A DNA stretch of 64,000 bases from Syntrophobacterales bacterium (GTDB lineage: Bacteria; Desulfobacterota; Syntrophia; Syntrophales; UBA5619): NCBI GenBank assembly GCA_019429105.1, contig JAHYJE010000001.1:91952-155951 (forward strand), in the 5' to 3' direction. Of this stretch, positions 8,805 through 17,743 are shown piece after piece. The notes below the pieces were generated by a model. It did not search any database and had not been told where the DNA came from. It saw only the letters and a program-made list of their open reading frames with translations. How positions within the stretch are numbered: the stretch's first letter is position 1; the number at the start of each line of letters is the position of its first letter. Both the position numbers and the translations under genes were made by a program.

Positions 8805-10760
8805 ATGACTATGGCAGACGTAATTTTCAGTTCCTGGCAGGACGAAGTGATCGACAACCGCGGAGTCGCGGCGGACGCTAAGGCGTCTGCAAAGACCAAG
8901 CTTCTCGACGAATTCAGCCCGGGAGAGCCGATAAAAGCCTTCCTCGGCTGGGATGGAATCGTCATTCGCGATGCTGACGTTGACATTGTCGGCATGTGCG
9001 CCAGGTACGCCCGGGCCGTCCAGAGCGAATCCTGCGGCAAATGCTTTCCCTGCCGGGTAGGAACCGGCATCATCAGCGACATGTTAAAAAAGATAGCCGC
9101 CGGCGAAGGCACGCATGCGGATATCGATAAAATAAAGGAACTGGCGCCCTCGATCCGGGATGGTTCCAAGTGCTCCATCGGCCAGACCGGCCTGATTCCC
9201 ATCCTGCACGCTCTCCAGTATTTTCCCCGGGCCTTTGCCGAGGCAATTGCCGGCAAGAAGAAGTCGCCGGACGCAAATTACCGCTATTCTGTCACCGCCC
9301 CCTGCCTGAGCGTCTGTCCGAGCGGGCTTGATATCCCCGCTTATATTGAGGAGATCAGCGAGCAGCGTTTCACCCAGTCGCTGGCCACCATCCGCAAGAG
9401 CATCTGCCTTCCCGGGACGTTGGGACGGGTTTGCGTGCGCCCCTGCGAATCAAGCTGCCGCCGGGCCAATGTGGATGACTCCCTGTCAATAAAATATCTG
9501 AAGCGGTTTGTCGCCGATTACGAAATAGACACGAACCGCCATCAGGAAATCCCCACCGCGGCAAAATCAGGCAAAAAGGTTGCAATAATCGGGGCCGGTC
9601 CCGCCGGCGTCTCCTGCGCCAACTATCTGATCCAGATGGGGCATCAGGCAACGATCTTTGAGCGGCACCCCGAGCCGGGCGGAATGGCGGCAATGGGAAT
9701 CCCCGATTACCGCCTGCCGAGGGATATCCTTCATCGCGAGGTGGAACTGGTGCAGGAGTCGGGGGTGGAAATCCGCTATAATGTTCAGGTCGGCAAGGAT
9801 ATCTCCTTCGCCAAGCTTCGCGAGGATTACGATGCCGTCTTCATCGGCGTCGGCGCCCAGGGCAGCATGCCGATGGGGGTGGAAGGCGAGGATCAGAATT
9901 ACGACGGTTATATCCCGGGTATAAAGTACCTGCTGGACATCAATCTCGGTCGCGATCCCTATCCGGCAGGCAAGAAAGTGGTCGTTGTCGGCGGCGGCAA
10001 TGTGGCAATCGACTGCGTGCGCTCCTCCTTCCGCATCGGAAAGCCGGATGTAAACCTGGTTTACCGCCGTTCCAAGGCGGAAATGCCGGCTGATCCCGTG
10101 GAAATCAAGGATGCCGAGGATGAAGAGGTAAAATTCCACTACCTCTGCAACCCCACAAAAATCATTGCCCAAGAAGGAAAGGTTGTCGGGGTTGAGCTTA
10201 TTCGGATGGAACTGGGCGAGCCTGACCAGAGCGGCCGGCGCAGGCCTGTTCCGGTAAAGGGTTCCGAGTTTGTTATTGATGCAGACATCGTCATTCCGGC
10301 AATCGGGCAGCAGCTTGATTTGTCATTCCTGAACGAAGCCGATGGCATAAAGGCCACAAAGCGCAACACCGTAGTTGTTGATCCCGAAATCTTTGAGACG
10401 TCGCAGCCAGGCGTTTTTTCCGCCGGCGACTGCGTCACTGGCCCGGACGTTTTGGTCAGGGCAACCGGCAACGGCAAGCGGGCCGCGGAAAAGATCGACC
10501 TCTATCTAAAAGGGGAGAAGGCGGCGCCCTCTGCGAACGAAAATTTCCGCAACCTCTTTGCCACGTTAGGCGTTTACAATGAAAAGGAACATATCGGTAT
10601 AATCGGCGGGTTGCACAAGTCTCACCTGCCGATGCTTGACCCTCTGGAAAGAAAGTGGAACTTCGCCGAAGTGGAGGATGGTTACACAACGGATGTAGCC
10701 ATAAAAGAGGCCGCCCGTTGTCTGCGCTGCTACAGAATAGGCATGATCGCCCTGGGATAA
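8805..10760 (+). CDS. NuoF C-terminal [4Fe-4S] domain fused to GltD-like FAD/NAD(P) oxidoreductase
   Basis: 651 residues, in the operon slot where nuoE and nuoF normally sit. Residues 1-150 match only the C-terminal end of NuoF: the N3 cluster ligands are visible as SCGKCFPC (Cys 77, 80, 83) and SKCSIG (Cys 123). The FMN- and NADH-binding part of NuoF is absent. From residue 165 on it is a glutamate-synthase small-subunit/DPYD-type flavoprotein: cysteine pairs at 167/171 and 201-218, a FAD dinucleotide loop GAGPAG near 263, a second nucleotide loop GGGNVAIDC near 396, the AGDCVTGP FAD strand near 545 and a C-terminal RCLRC. The likely route is NAD(P)H to FAD to FeS to NuoG. Which nucleotide is used, and direction of flow, are not decided by the sequence. 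Confidence 0.9.
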   Translation: MTMADVIFSSWQDEVIDNRGVAADAKASAKTKLLDEFSPGEPIKAFLGWDGIVIRDADVDIVGMCARYARAVQSESCGKCFPCRVGTGIISDMLKKIAAGEGTHADIDKIKELAPSIRDGSKCSIGQTGLIPILHALQYFPRAFAEAIAGKKKSPDANYRYSVTAPCLSVCPSGLDIPAYIEEISEQRFTQSLATIRKSICLPGTLGRVCVRPCESSCRRANVDDSLSIKYLKRFVADYEIDTNRHQEIPTAAKSGKKVAIIGAGPAGVSCANYLIQMGHQATIFERHPEPGGMAAMGIPDYRLPRDILHREVELVQESGVEIRYNVQVGKDISFAKLREDYDAVFIGVGAQGSMPMGVEGEDQNYDGYIPGIKYLLDINLGRDPYPAGKKVVVVGGGNVAIDCVRSSFRIGKPDVNLVYRRSKAEMPADPVEIKDAEDEEVKFHYLCNPTKIIAQEGKVVGVELIRMELGEPDQSGRRRPVPVKGSEFVIDADIVIPAIGQQLDLSFLNEADGIKATKRNTVVVDPEIFETSQPGVFSAGDCVTGPDVLVRATGNGKRAAEKIDLYLKGEKAAPSANENFRNLFATLGVYNEKEHIGIIGGLHKSHLPMLDPLERKWNFAEVEDGYTTDVAIKEAARCLRCYRIGMIALG

Positions 10761-10776
10761 ACGGTAAGGAAAAGAC

Positions 10777-13194
10777 ATGATTAGCTTGATTATAGATGGA
10801 AAAGAAGTTTTTACCGAGGAGGGGAAGACGATCCTCGAGGCGGCTCGCGCAAGCGGCATCTACATACCTACCTTCTGTTTTCATGAAAAGCTCTCTCCCA
10901 TCGGCTCCTGCCGCCTTTGCCTCGTCGAGGTGGACGGCTGCGACAAGCCGATGACCGCCTGTACAACCCCCGCGCTTGCCGGCATCAAGGTTACGACCCA
11001 ATCCGATAAGCTTCTCCGAATGAGGCGGCAGTTTTTGCAACTGATCCTCACCTCGCACCCGCTCGACTGCCCCCAGTGCGACAAGGGCGGGGAATGTCAG
11101 CTTCAGAACATCTCCTATGAACATAAAATCGAAAAAGCCGAGTACGAAGCCGTTCGCAAGGAGCACCGGGAAGAATACGCGACGCCGCTTATCCGCTACT
11201 GGGAGGCGCGGTGCGTCCTGTGCGGCCGCTGCTTCAACGCCTGCCGGGAGGTATCGGGACGGGCGGCAATCGATATCGTCGGGAACGGCTTTGAAGCGAG
11301 GATCGCGGCCAGCAACGCGGGCGACTGCATCTCCTGCGGGGAGTGCCTCTCGGTCTGTCCGGTCGGCGCCCTGACCGAAAAACTGAGCCCCGTTAAAGCA
11401 AGAACATGGCAAAGCCAGCGGGTTGAGACAACCTGTCCCCACTGCGGCTTTGGCTGTCAGTTGACATTGAACGTCCTGGACGGAAAGATCATAACCAAGG
11501 TCGTAACCGAGAAAAACCTCCCGCCCAATCACGATTCGCTTTGCGTAAGAGGGCGTTTTGGTTATGATTTCGTCAACAGCGACCAGCGGCTCCGGGAACC
11601 CTCGCAGGGCAATCAGAAAAAGACGCTCACCAAAGAAGAGGCGTTGAGCTATACAGCGGAAAACATGAAGAAACTCTCTGCGGAAGGCAAGGGCGTCGGG
11701 TTTATCGTTTCTCCCCGGGCCACCAACGAAGAGCTGTTTCTCATCTCCCAAATCGCCTCTACGCTCAAAAATTCCCGGATCGCTTCGGCTGCGGTTTATC
11801 ATACCGGGAAAATCGCCTCCGCCTTTGCGCGCATGGGGATAAGCCCGGTTTATGATTACGAAAAGATCAAGAGCTGCAAAACAATCGTCGTTGCCGGCGC
11901 CGATTTGCTGATCAACAACCATCTGCTCGCCAACAAGGTCAGAGAGGCGGTAAAATTGACCGGCGCCCGGATTGTGAGCATCGACCCCCTTGACAATTCG
12001 CTCGCCCGCATTGCCAGCGCCCATCTGCAACCGCTTCCGGGGAGTGACGCCGGGGTTTTCAACGCACTTTCCGCCCGGCTCCTCAAGGACGGCAAACACG
12101 ATAAAGCTGCCGAAGCATTTGCCGGTTTTGCAGAATTAAAACAGTCGCTTTCCGGGATTTCGGCAGAAGCATTGCAGACCCCGGCCGGCGTCGACGCCGG
12201 CCTGCTCGATAAGGCGTATCAGCTTATTGCCGATGCCGACAGCGTCTGTGTAATTTTCGCCTCCGGGATCACCGACAATGAGGCGAGTCTGACTGCGCTT
12301 TTGAATTTCTGCCTGCTGAAGGGCCTCCCGGAACGGGGACTCGTCATGGCGACAGCCCTTCAGGCAAACGCCCTCGGCGCCGTTTCGCTGCTGAAGGAAA
12401 TGGCCGCCCCGGACAGTCTCCTGGACGATTCCGGCATCTCCGGAATCTTTCTCTATGAAGACGACCCCTTCCAGTATCTGAACGGCAAAATGGTGAAAAA
12501 ATCCCTCGCCCGGCAAGAGTTTGTAGCCGTTTGCGATATATTGCCGACCAGGGTTATGGAGGGCGCCAGCATCGTCATCCCTTCCGCCGGCTTTGCCGAA
12601 AAGGATGGCTCCTTCATCTCGGGAAACGGCGCCGTAAGCACTGTGCATAAGGCTTGCAGCGGGCCCTCCGCCGGGTTTGACTTCTTAAGCAGCCTGCTGG
12701 GGCTGCTGGGCGGGAAGAGTTATGAGAATTCCCCAAGCGTTACCGCGGAAATTCGCCAAACCGGTCTGTTTGCAAAAGGTGGGGACGGGGTTGAAACGCT
12801 GGCTGTAAAAACCGACAAACCGGCCTTTGCCAAATTTGGCAGTGGAGAGGCCAACCAGCCTGCTCATAAAGAAACCGGCAGGTACAAGCTGATCCTCCGC
12901 GATCTGTTCATGAATCACCAGCTTGCCGACGTGACGGTTTATGGAGAAGGCGTTGGGCAAACTCAGACCGATCTGTTGCGGATCTCCCCCGAGGATGCAG
13001 CGGAACTGAATGTTTCGACCGGAGATGTCGTCGCGCTCGCGGGCGACGCCGGGGCAGCGACCAGCCCGGTTGTCGTCAAAAAGGGCATCCGGAAGGGTTC
13101 GCTGGAGTGCATTCTTTTCAGTAAACATGTTGAAATGATTTCCCTCTTTGCGCGACCGGCCAAGGTAAACGATGTTACCGTAAAAAAGGCTTGA
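10777..13194 (+). CDS. nuoG: NADH-quinone oxidoreductase subunit G (iron-sulfur, molybdopterin-fold)
   Basis: 805 residues. Order: plant-ferredoxin-type [2Fe-2S] domain (PTFCFHEKL...GSCRLCLVEV...ACTTP), the His-ligated segment SHPLDCPQCDKGGECQLQN, a two-[4Fe-4S] ferredoxin part (RCVLCGRCFNAC and DCISCGECLSVCP), then the CPHCGFGC...SLCVRG motif for cluster N7, and a molybdopterin-oxidoreductase-fold body that ends in a small beta domain (LNVSTGDVVAL). The fold is expected to be structural, without Mo. It should receive electrons from the NuoF/GltD fusion encoded just upstream (16-base gap). The body also resembles formate dehydrogenase alpha chains, but the operon context settles nuoG. Confidence 0.93.
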   Translation: MISLIIDGKEVFTEEGKTILEAARASGIYIPTFCFHEKLSPIGSCRLCLVEVDGCDKPMTACTTPALAGIKVTTQSDKLLRMRRQFLQLILTSHPLDCPQCDKGGECQLQNISYEHKIEKAEYEAVRKEHREEYATPLIRYWEARCVLCGRCFNACREVSGRAAIDIVGNGFEARIAASNAGDCISCGECLSVCPVGALTEKLSPVKARTWQSQRVETTCPHCGFGCQLTLNVLDGKIITKVVTEKNLPPNHDSLCVRGRFGYDFVNSDQRLREPSQGNQKKTLTKEEALSYTAENMKKLSAEGKGVGFIVSPRATNEELFLISQIASTLKNSRIASAAVYHTGKIASAFARMGISPVYDYEKIKSCKTIVVAGADLLINNHLLANKVREAVKLTGARIVSIDPLDNSLARIASAHLQPLPGSDAGVFNALSARLLKDGKHDKAAEAFAGFAELKQSLSGISAEALQTPAGVDAGLLDKAYQLIADADSVCVIFASGITDNEASLTALLNFCLLKGLPERGLVMATALQANALGAVSLLKEMAAPDSLLDDSGISGIFLYEDDPFQYLNGKMVKKSLARQEFVAVCDILPTRVMEGASIVIPSAGFAEKDGSFISGNGAVSTVHKACSGPSAGFDFLSSLLGLLGGKSYENSPSVTAEIRQTGLFAKGGDGVETLAVKTDKPAFAKFGSGEANQPAHKETGRYKLILRDLFMNHQLADVTVYGEGVGQTQTDLLRISPEDAAELNVSTGDVVALAGDAGAATSPVVVKKGIRKGSLECILFSKHVEMISLFARPAKVNDVTVKKA

Positions 13195-13303
13195 TTGTGA
13201 AGAAAAAAGAAGTTTCTGAACATAAAAAAAGCTCCCTCGCCAGGCAAGACAACAGGCTCGTTGTTCCTGGGCGGCGGACGCAACTCTTTTCCAAGGGCTG
13301 AAA

Positions 13304-14290
13304 ATGGAACCTTACTACTACACCCTCGAATCTCTGATAAAAATCGTGGTGGTCGTGACCATCCTCATGCTGTGCGTCGCCTACCTGACCTTGGTCGAAC
13401 GCAAGTTCCTCGGTTACCTTCAGGTCAGGGTCGGCCCCAACCGGGTAGGCCCCTGGGGCCTGCTGCAGCCGATCGCGGACGGGATAAAATCCTTTGTCAA
13501 AGAGGACATTATTCCCACAAACGCCGACAAGACGGTTTATGTGCTCGCCCCGATGATTACGTTCGTCACAGCCCTTTCGATGTTCGCCGTCATCCCTTTC
13601 GGCGACAGCGTAACCATCTGGGGCCGCGAAGTTAAACTGGTCATTGCCGACATTGACATCGGCCTTCTCTACATCTTCGCGCTGGGCACCCTGGGAGAGT
13701 ACGGCATTGTCCTCGGCGGCTGGGCTTCGAGCAACAAGTACGCCGTATTGGGCTCGCTCCGGGCTGCGGCGCAGATGATCAGCTACGAGGTAGCCCTGGG
13801 GCTAATCCTCATCGGCACGATCATCCTTGCCGGTTCGCTCAGGCTGACGCAGATTGTCGAAGCGCAGAGGGATGGCTGGTTCATTCTCTACCAGCCGTTC
13901 GCGTTTCTGCTGTACGTTGTCGCGGCGCTGGCCGAGATCAACCGTACGCCGTTCGACATGCCGGAATCGGAAAGCGAGCTTGCCTGCGGCTTCAACATCG
14001 AGTACAGCTCCATGAAGTTCGCCATGTTCATGATCGCCGAGTACGCGCATATTGTCACGGTTTCCGCCCTGACGATTACCCTCTTCTTTGGCGGCTGGCT
14101 CGGCCCATTTCTGCCGGGCCCGGTGTGGTTCATCGGAAAAACATTTGCGATGGTGTTTATCTTCATCTGGATCAGGGGCACCTTCCCGCGGATGAGGTAT
14201 GACCATATCATGAAGCTGGGCTGGAAGTTCCTTTTCCCGGCGGCGCTCGCCAATGTCGTCGTCACCGCTTTAATTGTAGCGCTTAGATAG
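13304..14290 (+). CDS. nuoH: NADH-quinone oxidoreductase subunit H
   Basis: 328 residues, eight or so membrane helices. ERKFLGYLQVRVGPNRVGPWGLLQPIADGIKSFVKED and EINRTPFDMPESESELACGFNIEYSS are textbook NuoH loops; the charged E-channel residues they carry link the quinone site to the proton-pumping arm. ATG 13304 is preceded by AAGGG. The 109-base gap after nuoG is the longest one in the operon and could hold an internal signal, though I see no clear promoter in it. Confidence 0.96.
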   Translation: MEPYYYTLESLIKIVVVVTILMLCVAYLTLVERKFLGYLQVRVGPNRVGPWGLLQPIADGIKSFVKEDIIPTNADKTVYVLAPMITFVTALSMFAVIPFGDSVTIWGREVKLVIADIDIGLLYIFALGTLGEYGIVLGGWASSNKYAVLGSLRAAAQMISYEVALGLILIGTIILAGSLRLTQIVEAQRDGWFILYQPFAFLLYVVAALAEINRTPFDMPESESELACGFNIEYSSMKFAMFMIAEYAHIVTVSALTITLFFGGWLGPFLPGPVWFIGKTFAMVFIFIWIRGTFPRMRYDHIMKLGWKFLFPAALANVVVTALIVALR

Positions 14291-14304
14291 ATGAGGCAAT
14301 TTTT

Positions 14305-14715
14305 ATGATAATTCCGTTGCTGAAAGGTCTCAAGTTAACGTTAAAGGTCTTTTTCTCGAAGTCGGTGACGATCCGCTACCCGGAAGAGAAAAGGGCTGTC
14401 TCGCCGCGCTGGCGGGGCATGCACTATTTCGAAAAGAACGATCAGGGAGAAACGGCGTGCGTCGCCTGCGGCCTGTGCGTCGCCGTCTGCCCTTCTCACT
14501 GCATCAAGCTGGAAATCAGGGAGCGGGAGGATGGCACGCGCTACCCGGGGAGCTATGATATTGACGCCCTGCGGTGCGTCTTTTGCGGATTCTGCCAGGA
14601 GGCGTGTCCGGTAAACGCGATCAGACTGGGCGGGGATTACGAATTCATACACTATTCACGGGCTGATTTTAAACTGACGAAAGAGAGCCTGCTTTCCGCA
14701 AAAAGGATAGGATGA
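14305..14715 (+). CDS. nuoI: NADH-quinone oxidoreductase subunit I (ferredoxin-type)
   Basis: 136 residues. Two [4Fe-4S] motifs, CVACGLCVAVCPSHCI and CVFCGFCQEACPVNAI, are clusters N6a and N6b that pass electrons from NuoG to N2 in NuoB. The N-terminal helix (KGLKLTLKVFF) docks on the membrane arm. The stop codon overlaps the nuoJ start as ATGA. Confidence 0.96.
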   Translation: MIIPLLKGLKLTLKVFFSKSVTIRYPEEKRAVSPRWRGMHYFEKNDQGETACVACGLCVAVCPSHCIKLEIREREDGTRYPGSYDIDALRCVFCGFCQEACPVNAIRLGGDYEFIHYSRADFKLTKESLLSAKRIG

Positions 14716-15251
14716 TGGGTGCAATAAGTTTCAAATTGATTGTTTTTTTCGTTGCGGCGCTTGTGGTTATCGTCTCGTCCCTACTGATGACGACAAGAAA
14801 AAATCCCATCCACAGCGCCCTGTGGATGATCCTGACCTTCTTCGCGATGGCCGTCATTTACCTGCTTCTGAATGCCCAGTTCATCGCGGTGGCGCAGGTT
14901 ATGGTTTATGCCGGCGCGATCATGATGCTGATCCTCTTTGTCATCATGATGGTCAGCCTCGATAACGGCGCGCAGAGCGAACAGAAAAAAATATCCATGA
15001 ACTTCACGAAAAAGGCAGCCTGGTCATTGGCGGTGATAATTCTTCTGCTCGAACTGATCTTCGGCGCCCTTTTTTATCAGACCACAGCGAAAATCGGCTC
15101 TTACCCGGCAGAGGCGGTGACCAGCCTGGGAAACGCAAAAACAGTCGGAACCCTGCTTTACGGTCAGTACCTTTTCCCGTTCGAGATCGCCTCGATTCTT
15201 CTACTGGTAGGGATTATCGGGGCCGTTGTTCTTTCCCGGAAAAGCAAATGA
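14712..15251 (+). CDS. nuoJ: NADH-quinone oxidoreductase subunit J
   Basis: 179 residues, five membrane helices, with the NuoJ helix QFIAVAQVMVYAGAIMMLILFVIMM that contains the pi-bulge helix TM3. It forms part of the membrane-arm core connecting the quinone module to the antiporter subunits. ATG 14712 overlaps the nuoI stop by 4 bases; a second ATG follows at 14715. Confidence 0.95.
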   Translation: MMGAISFKLIVFFVAALVVIVSSLLMTTRKNPIHSALWMILTFFAMAVIYLLLNAQFIAVAQVMVYAGAIMMLILFVIMMVSLDNGAQSEQKKISMNFTKKAAWSLAVIILLLELIFGALFYQTTAKIGSYPAEAVTSLGNAKTVGTLLYGQYLFPFEIASILLLVGIIGAVVLSRKSK

Positions 15252-15308
15252 GGCACGGGATGACTTGGGGGCGCCGTTCATAATCAAACATACCGACAGG
15301 AGTTAGAC

Positions 15309-15620
15309 ATGTTGCAGGAAATTCCAGCAAGTTACTGTTACATCTTAAGCGCCATCGTCTTTGTAATCGGGGCAATCGGCGCCATTACCCGCAAAAACGC
15401 GATCGTCATTTTCATGTCGATAGAGCTGATGCTCAACGCCGTCAACCTGGTTTTCATCTCCTCCGGCAATGCCTTTTCCTCAATGGACGGCTCGGTGTTT
15501 GTTTTTTTCGTGATGACGGTAGCTGCCGTCGAGGCAGCGGTTGGTCTGGCCATTTTTGTAATGCTCTTCCGGATCAAGGGCGCCGTCAATGCTGATGAGG
15601 CAAGCCTCCTGAAGGGCTGA
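15309..15620 (+). CDS. nuoK: NADH-quinone oxidoreductase subunit K
   Basis: 103 residues with three membrane helices. [20 protein letters not shown] and [19 protein letters not shown] hold the two membrane-embedded glutamates typical of NuoK (MrpC-like), which belong to the proton-translocation path. AGGAG lies just before the ATG. Confidence 0.96.
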   Translation: MLQEIPASYCYILSAIVFVIGAIGAITRKNAIVIFMSIELMLNAVNLVFISSGNAFSSMDGSVFVFFVMTVAAVEAAVGLAIFVMLFRIKGAVNADEASLLKG

Positions 15621-15698
15621 ACGGGCATTGCCGGCTGGAATGAGAAGGACTGCGGGAGTAAAATTTTTTAACAACGCTTTTTAAAGAAGGAAAGATAA

Positions 15699-17687
15699 AT
15701 GGCTGACTACATCTGGCTGATACCACTTTTCCCGGCAATCGGATTCATTTTCAATGGTTTTTTCGGCGCCAGAATGTCCAAGGGCGCAGTTTCCTGGATC
15801 GCCTGCCTGGCGGTGTTTCTCTCCTTTCTCACCGCCGTCGCCATCTTTATCGAATTTCTGCAGATGCCCGCGGCAGCGAGGATCTTCGAAATCAATATCT
15901 ACAACTGGATATCCTCCGGTGAGCTTTACATCCCGCTGGGATTCAAAATTGACGCGCTTTCCCTGGTCATGTCCCTGACCGTCACCGGCGTCGGCTTTCT
16001 TATCCACGTTTATTCGATAGGCTACATGGCGCACGATCCCGGCATCAAGCGGTTCTTCGTCGAACTCAACCTGTTTGTCTTCATGATGCTCGTGCTGGTT
16101 ACCGGCAACAACCTGCTGATGATGTTTGTCGGCTGGGAGGGGGTCGGGCTCTCCTCATATCTGCTGATCGGCTTCTGGTATGAGAAGGACTCCGCGTCGG
16201 ATGCCGGCAAAAAGGCATTTATTGTCAACAGGATCGGCGACTTCGGCTTTCTTTTGGGGATCTTCCTGCTTTTTTTGAGCCTCGGCGCCCAAGGCGTCTG
16301 GACGCTTAATTTCGGAGAAATAAAGACTAACGCCCACCTCCTCAACGGGAGCTTGGTCAGTATAATAACCTTCCTGTTTTTTGTCGGCGCCGTGGGCAAG
16401 TCCGCGCAGCTTCCCCTTTATGTCTGGCTCCCGGACGCAATGGAAGGCCCTACGCCGGTGAGCTCCCTCATCCATGCGGCAACGATGGTGACCGCCGGGG
16501 TCTATATGATCGCCCGTCTCAATTTTCTCTACAGCATGGCCCCCGACACGATGATGATCGTCGCAATAATCGGCGTTTTGACTGCGTTTTTCGCGGCAAC
16601 GATCGGCTTTGCCCAGTACGACATCAAGAAGGTGCTTGCCTACTCGACGATCAGTCAGCTCGGCTACATGTTTGTCGCAGTCGGCGTCGGCGCTTATTCC
16701 GCCGGCATCTTCCACCTGATGACCCACGCCTTCTTCAAAGGTCTGCTCTTCCTCGGAGCCGGCAGCATCATGCACGCGATGAGCGGCGAGCTGGACATGC
16801 GCAAGATGGGCGGACTGAGAAAAAAGATTCCTGTCACCTTCTGGACATTCTTTATCGCCTGCCTGGCGATCGCCGGGATCCCGGGCTTTTCCGGCTTTTT
16901 CAGCAAGGATGAAATCCTCTGGAAGGCCTTCAGCTCCCCGCACGGCCACATCCTGATCTGGTTTCTGGCCGCGCTTACAGCCGGAATGACGGCATTTTAC
17001 ATGTTCCGCCTTCTCTTCAGGGTTTTCTACGGCGAAAGCCACGTCCCGGAGGAGATCAAGCACCACATTCATGAATCGCCCAAGGTGATGACGGTTCCGC
17101 TGATGATCCTGGCCTTTTTGGCCATTGCCGGCGGTTATGTCGGGATACCCCATGTCCTGGGTGGAACCAATCTTTTCGACCAGTTCCTTGCCCCGGTCTT
17201 GGGCGGAGGTACAGCCCATTCGGGAGCGGCAGCCGCCAGCTTCAGTCTCATTAGCAGCGCCTGGGCTTCCGGAGCGGAGGCGGCAGGCGAAGCCTCTCTG
17301 GAAATTACCCTCATGGTCGCCTCGGTTGTAACCGCGCTGATCGGCATCCTCATCGCCTATTGGCTCTATGTCAGCAATACGAAACTCCCCGAAAAGTTCA
17401 CGGCGGCGTTTCCGGGCCTCTTCAAGGTTGTCAATAACAAATACTACGTTGATGAACTCTACGATTTTGTGTTTGTCCGCGGGATCCTGAAAGCGGGGGC
17501 GTTCCTCCTGAAGGTCGTGGATATCGGGATCATCGAAGGAATCGTCAACGGTACGGGCAGTTTCCTGCAATGGGCTGGCGGTCATTTGCGTAAGTTTGAA
17601 TCCGGCGTCGTGCAGCAGTATGCGTTCGGCATGATTCTCGGGGCGATTATCGTCGTCGGCTATATCGTCTTTGCGCCACTTTTTTAA
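15699..17687 (+). CDS. nuoL: NADH-quinone oxidoreductase subunit L (antiporter-like)
   Basis: 662 residues, about 16 membrane helices. MMFVGWEGVGLSSYLLIGFW carries the key TM5 glutamate and KSAQLPLYVWLPDAMEGPTPVSSLIHAATMVTAGVY the broken helix TM7 with its lysine and histidines. The C-terminal part ends in the long lateral amphipathic helix and last TM that brace NuoM and NuoN. It forms the distal proton channel. The gap before it (78 bases) contains GAAGGAAAG as ribosome site. Confidence 0.95.
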   Translation: MADYIWLIPLFPAIGFIFNGFFGARMSKGAVSWIACLAVFLSFLTAVAIFIEFLQMPAAARIFEINIYNWISSGELYIPLGFKIDALSLVMSLTVTGVGFLIHVYSIGYMAHDPGIKRFFVELNLFVFMMLVLVTGNNLLMMFVGWEGVGLSSYLLIGFWYEKDSASDAGKKAFIVNRIGDFGFLLGIFLLFLSLGAQGVWTLNFGEIKTNAHLLNGSLVSIITFLFFVGAVGKSAQLPLYVWLPDAMEGPTPVSSLIHAATMVTAGVYMIARLNFLYSMAPDTMMIVAIIGVLTAFFAATIGFAQYDIKKVLAYSTISQLGYMFVAVGVGAYSAGIFHLMTHAFFKGLLFLGAGSIMHAMSGELDMRKMGGLRKKIPVTFWTFFIACLAIAGIPGFSGFFSKDEILWKAFSSPHGHILIWFLAALTAGMTAFYMFRLLFRVFYGESHVPEEIKHHIHESPKVMTVPLMILAFLAIAGGYVGIPHVLGGTNLFDQFLAPVLGGGTAHSGAAAASFSLISSAWASGAEAAGEASLEITLMVASVVTALIGILIAYWLYVSNTKLPEKFTAAFPGLFKVVNNKYYVDELYDFVFVRGILKAGAFLLKVVDIGIIEGIVNGTGSFLQWAGGHLRKFESGVVQQYAFGMILGAIIVVGYIVFAPLF

Positions 17688-17743
17688 GGCGTTTGGTCAA
17701 CATTGAACAGATGTTTTTTTATTTTATTACACTGGATTGGTGA

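Noticed and set aside
10456-12099. 547-codon minus-strand frame opposite nuoG and the fusion gene
   Set aside because: Antisense to two well-supported genes and without any recognisable motif; codon-bias shadow.
13197-13301. 34-codon GTG frame between nuoG and nuoH
   Set aside because: No ribosome site before the GTG and no similarity that I know; more likely leader sequence.
16155-17585. 476-codon minus-strand frame opposite nuoL
   Set aside because: Translation is full of charged, low-complexity runs that mirror hydrophobic codons of nuoL. Not a gene.
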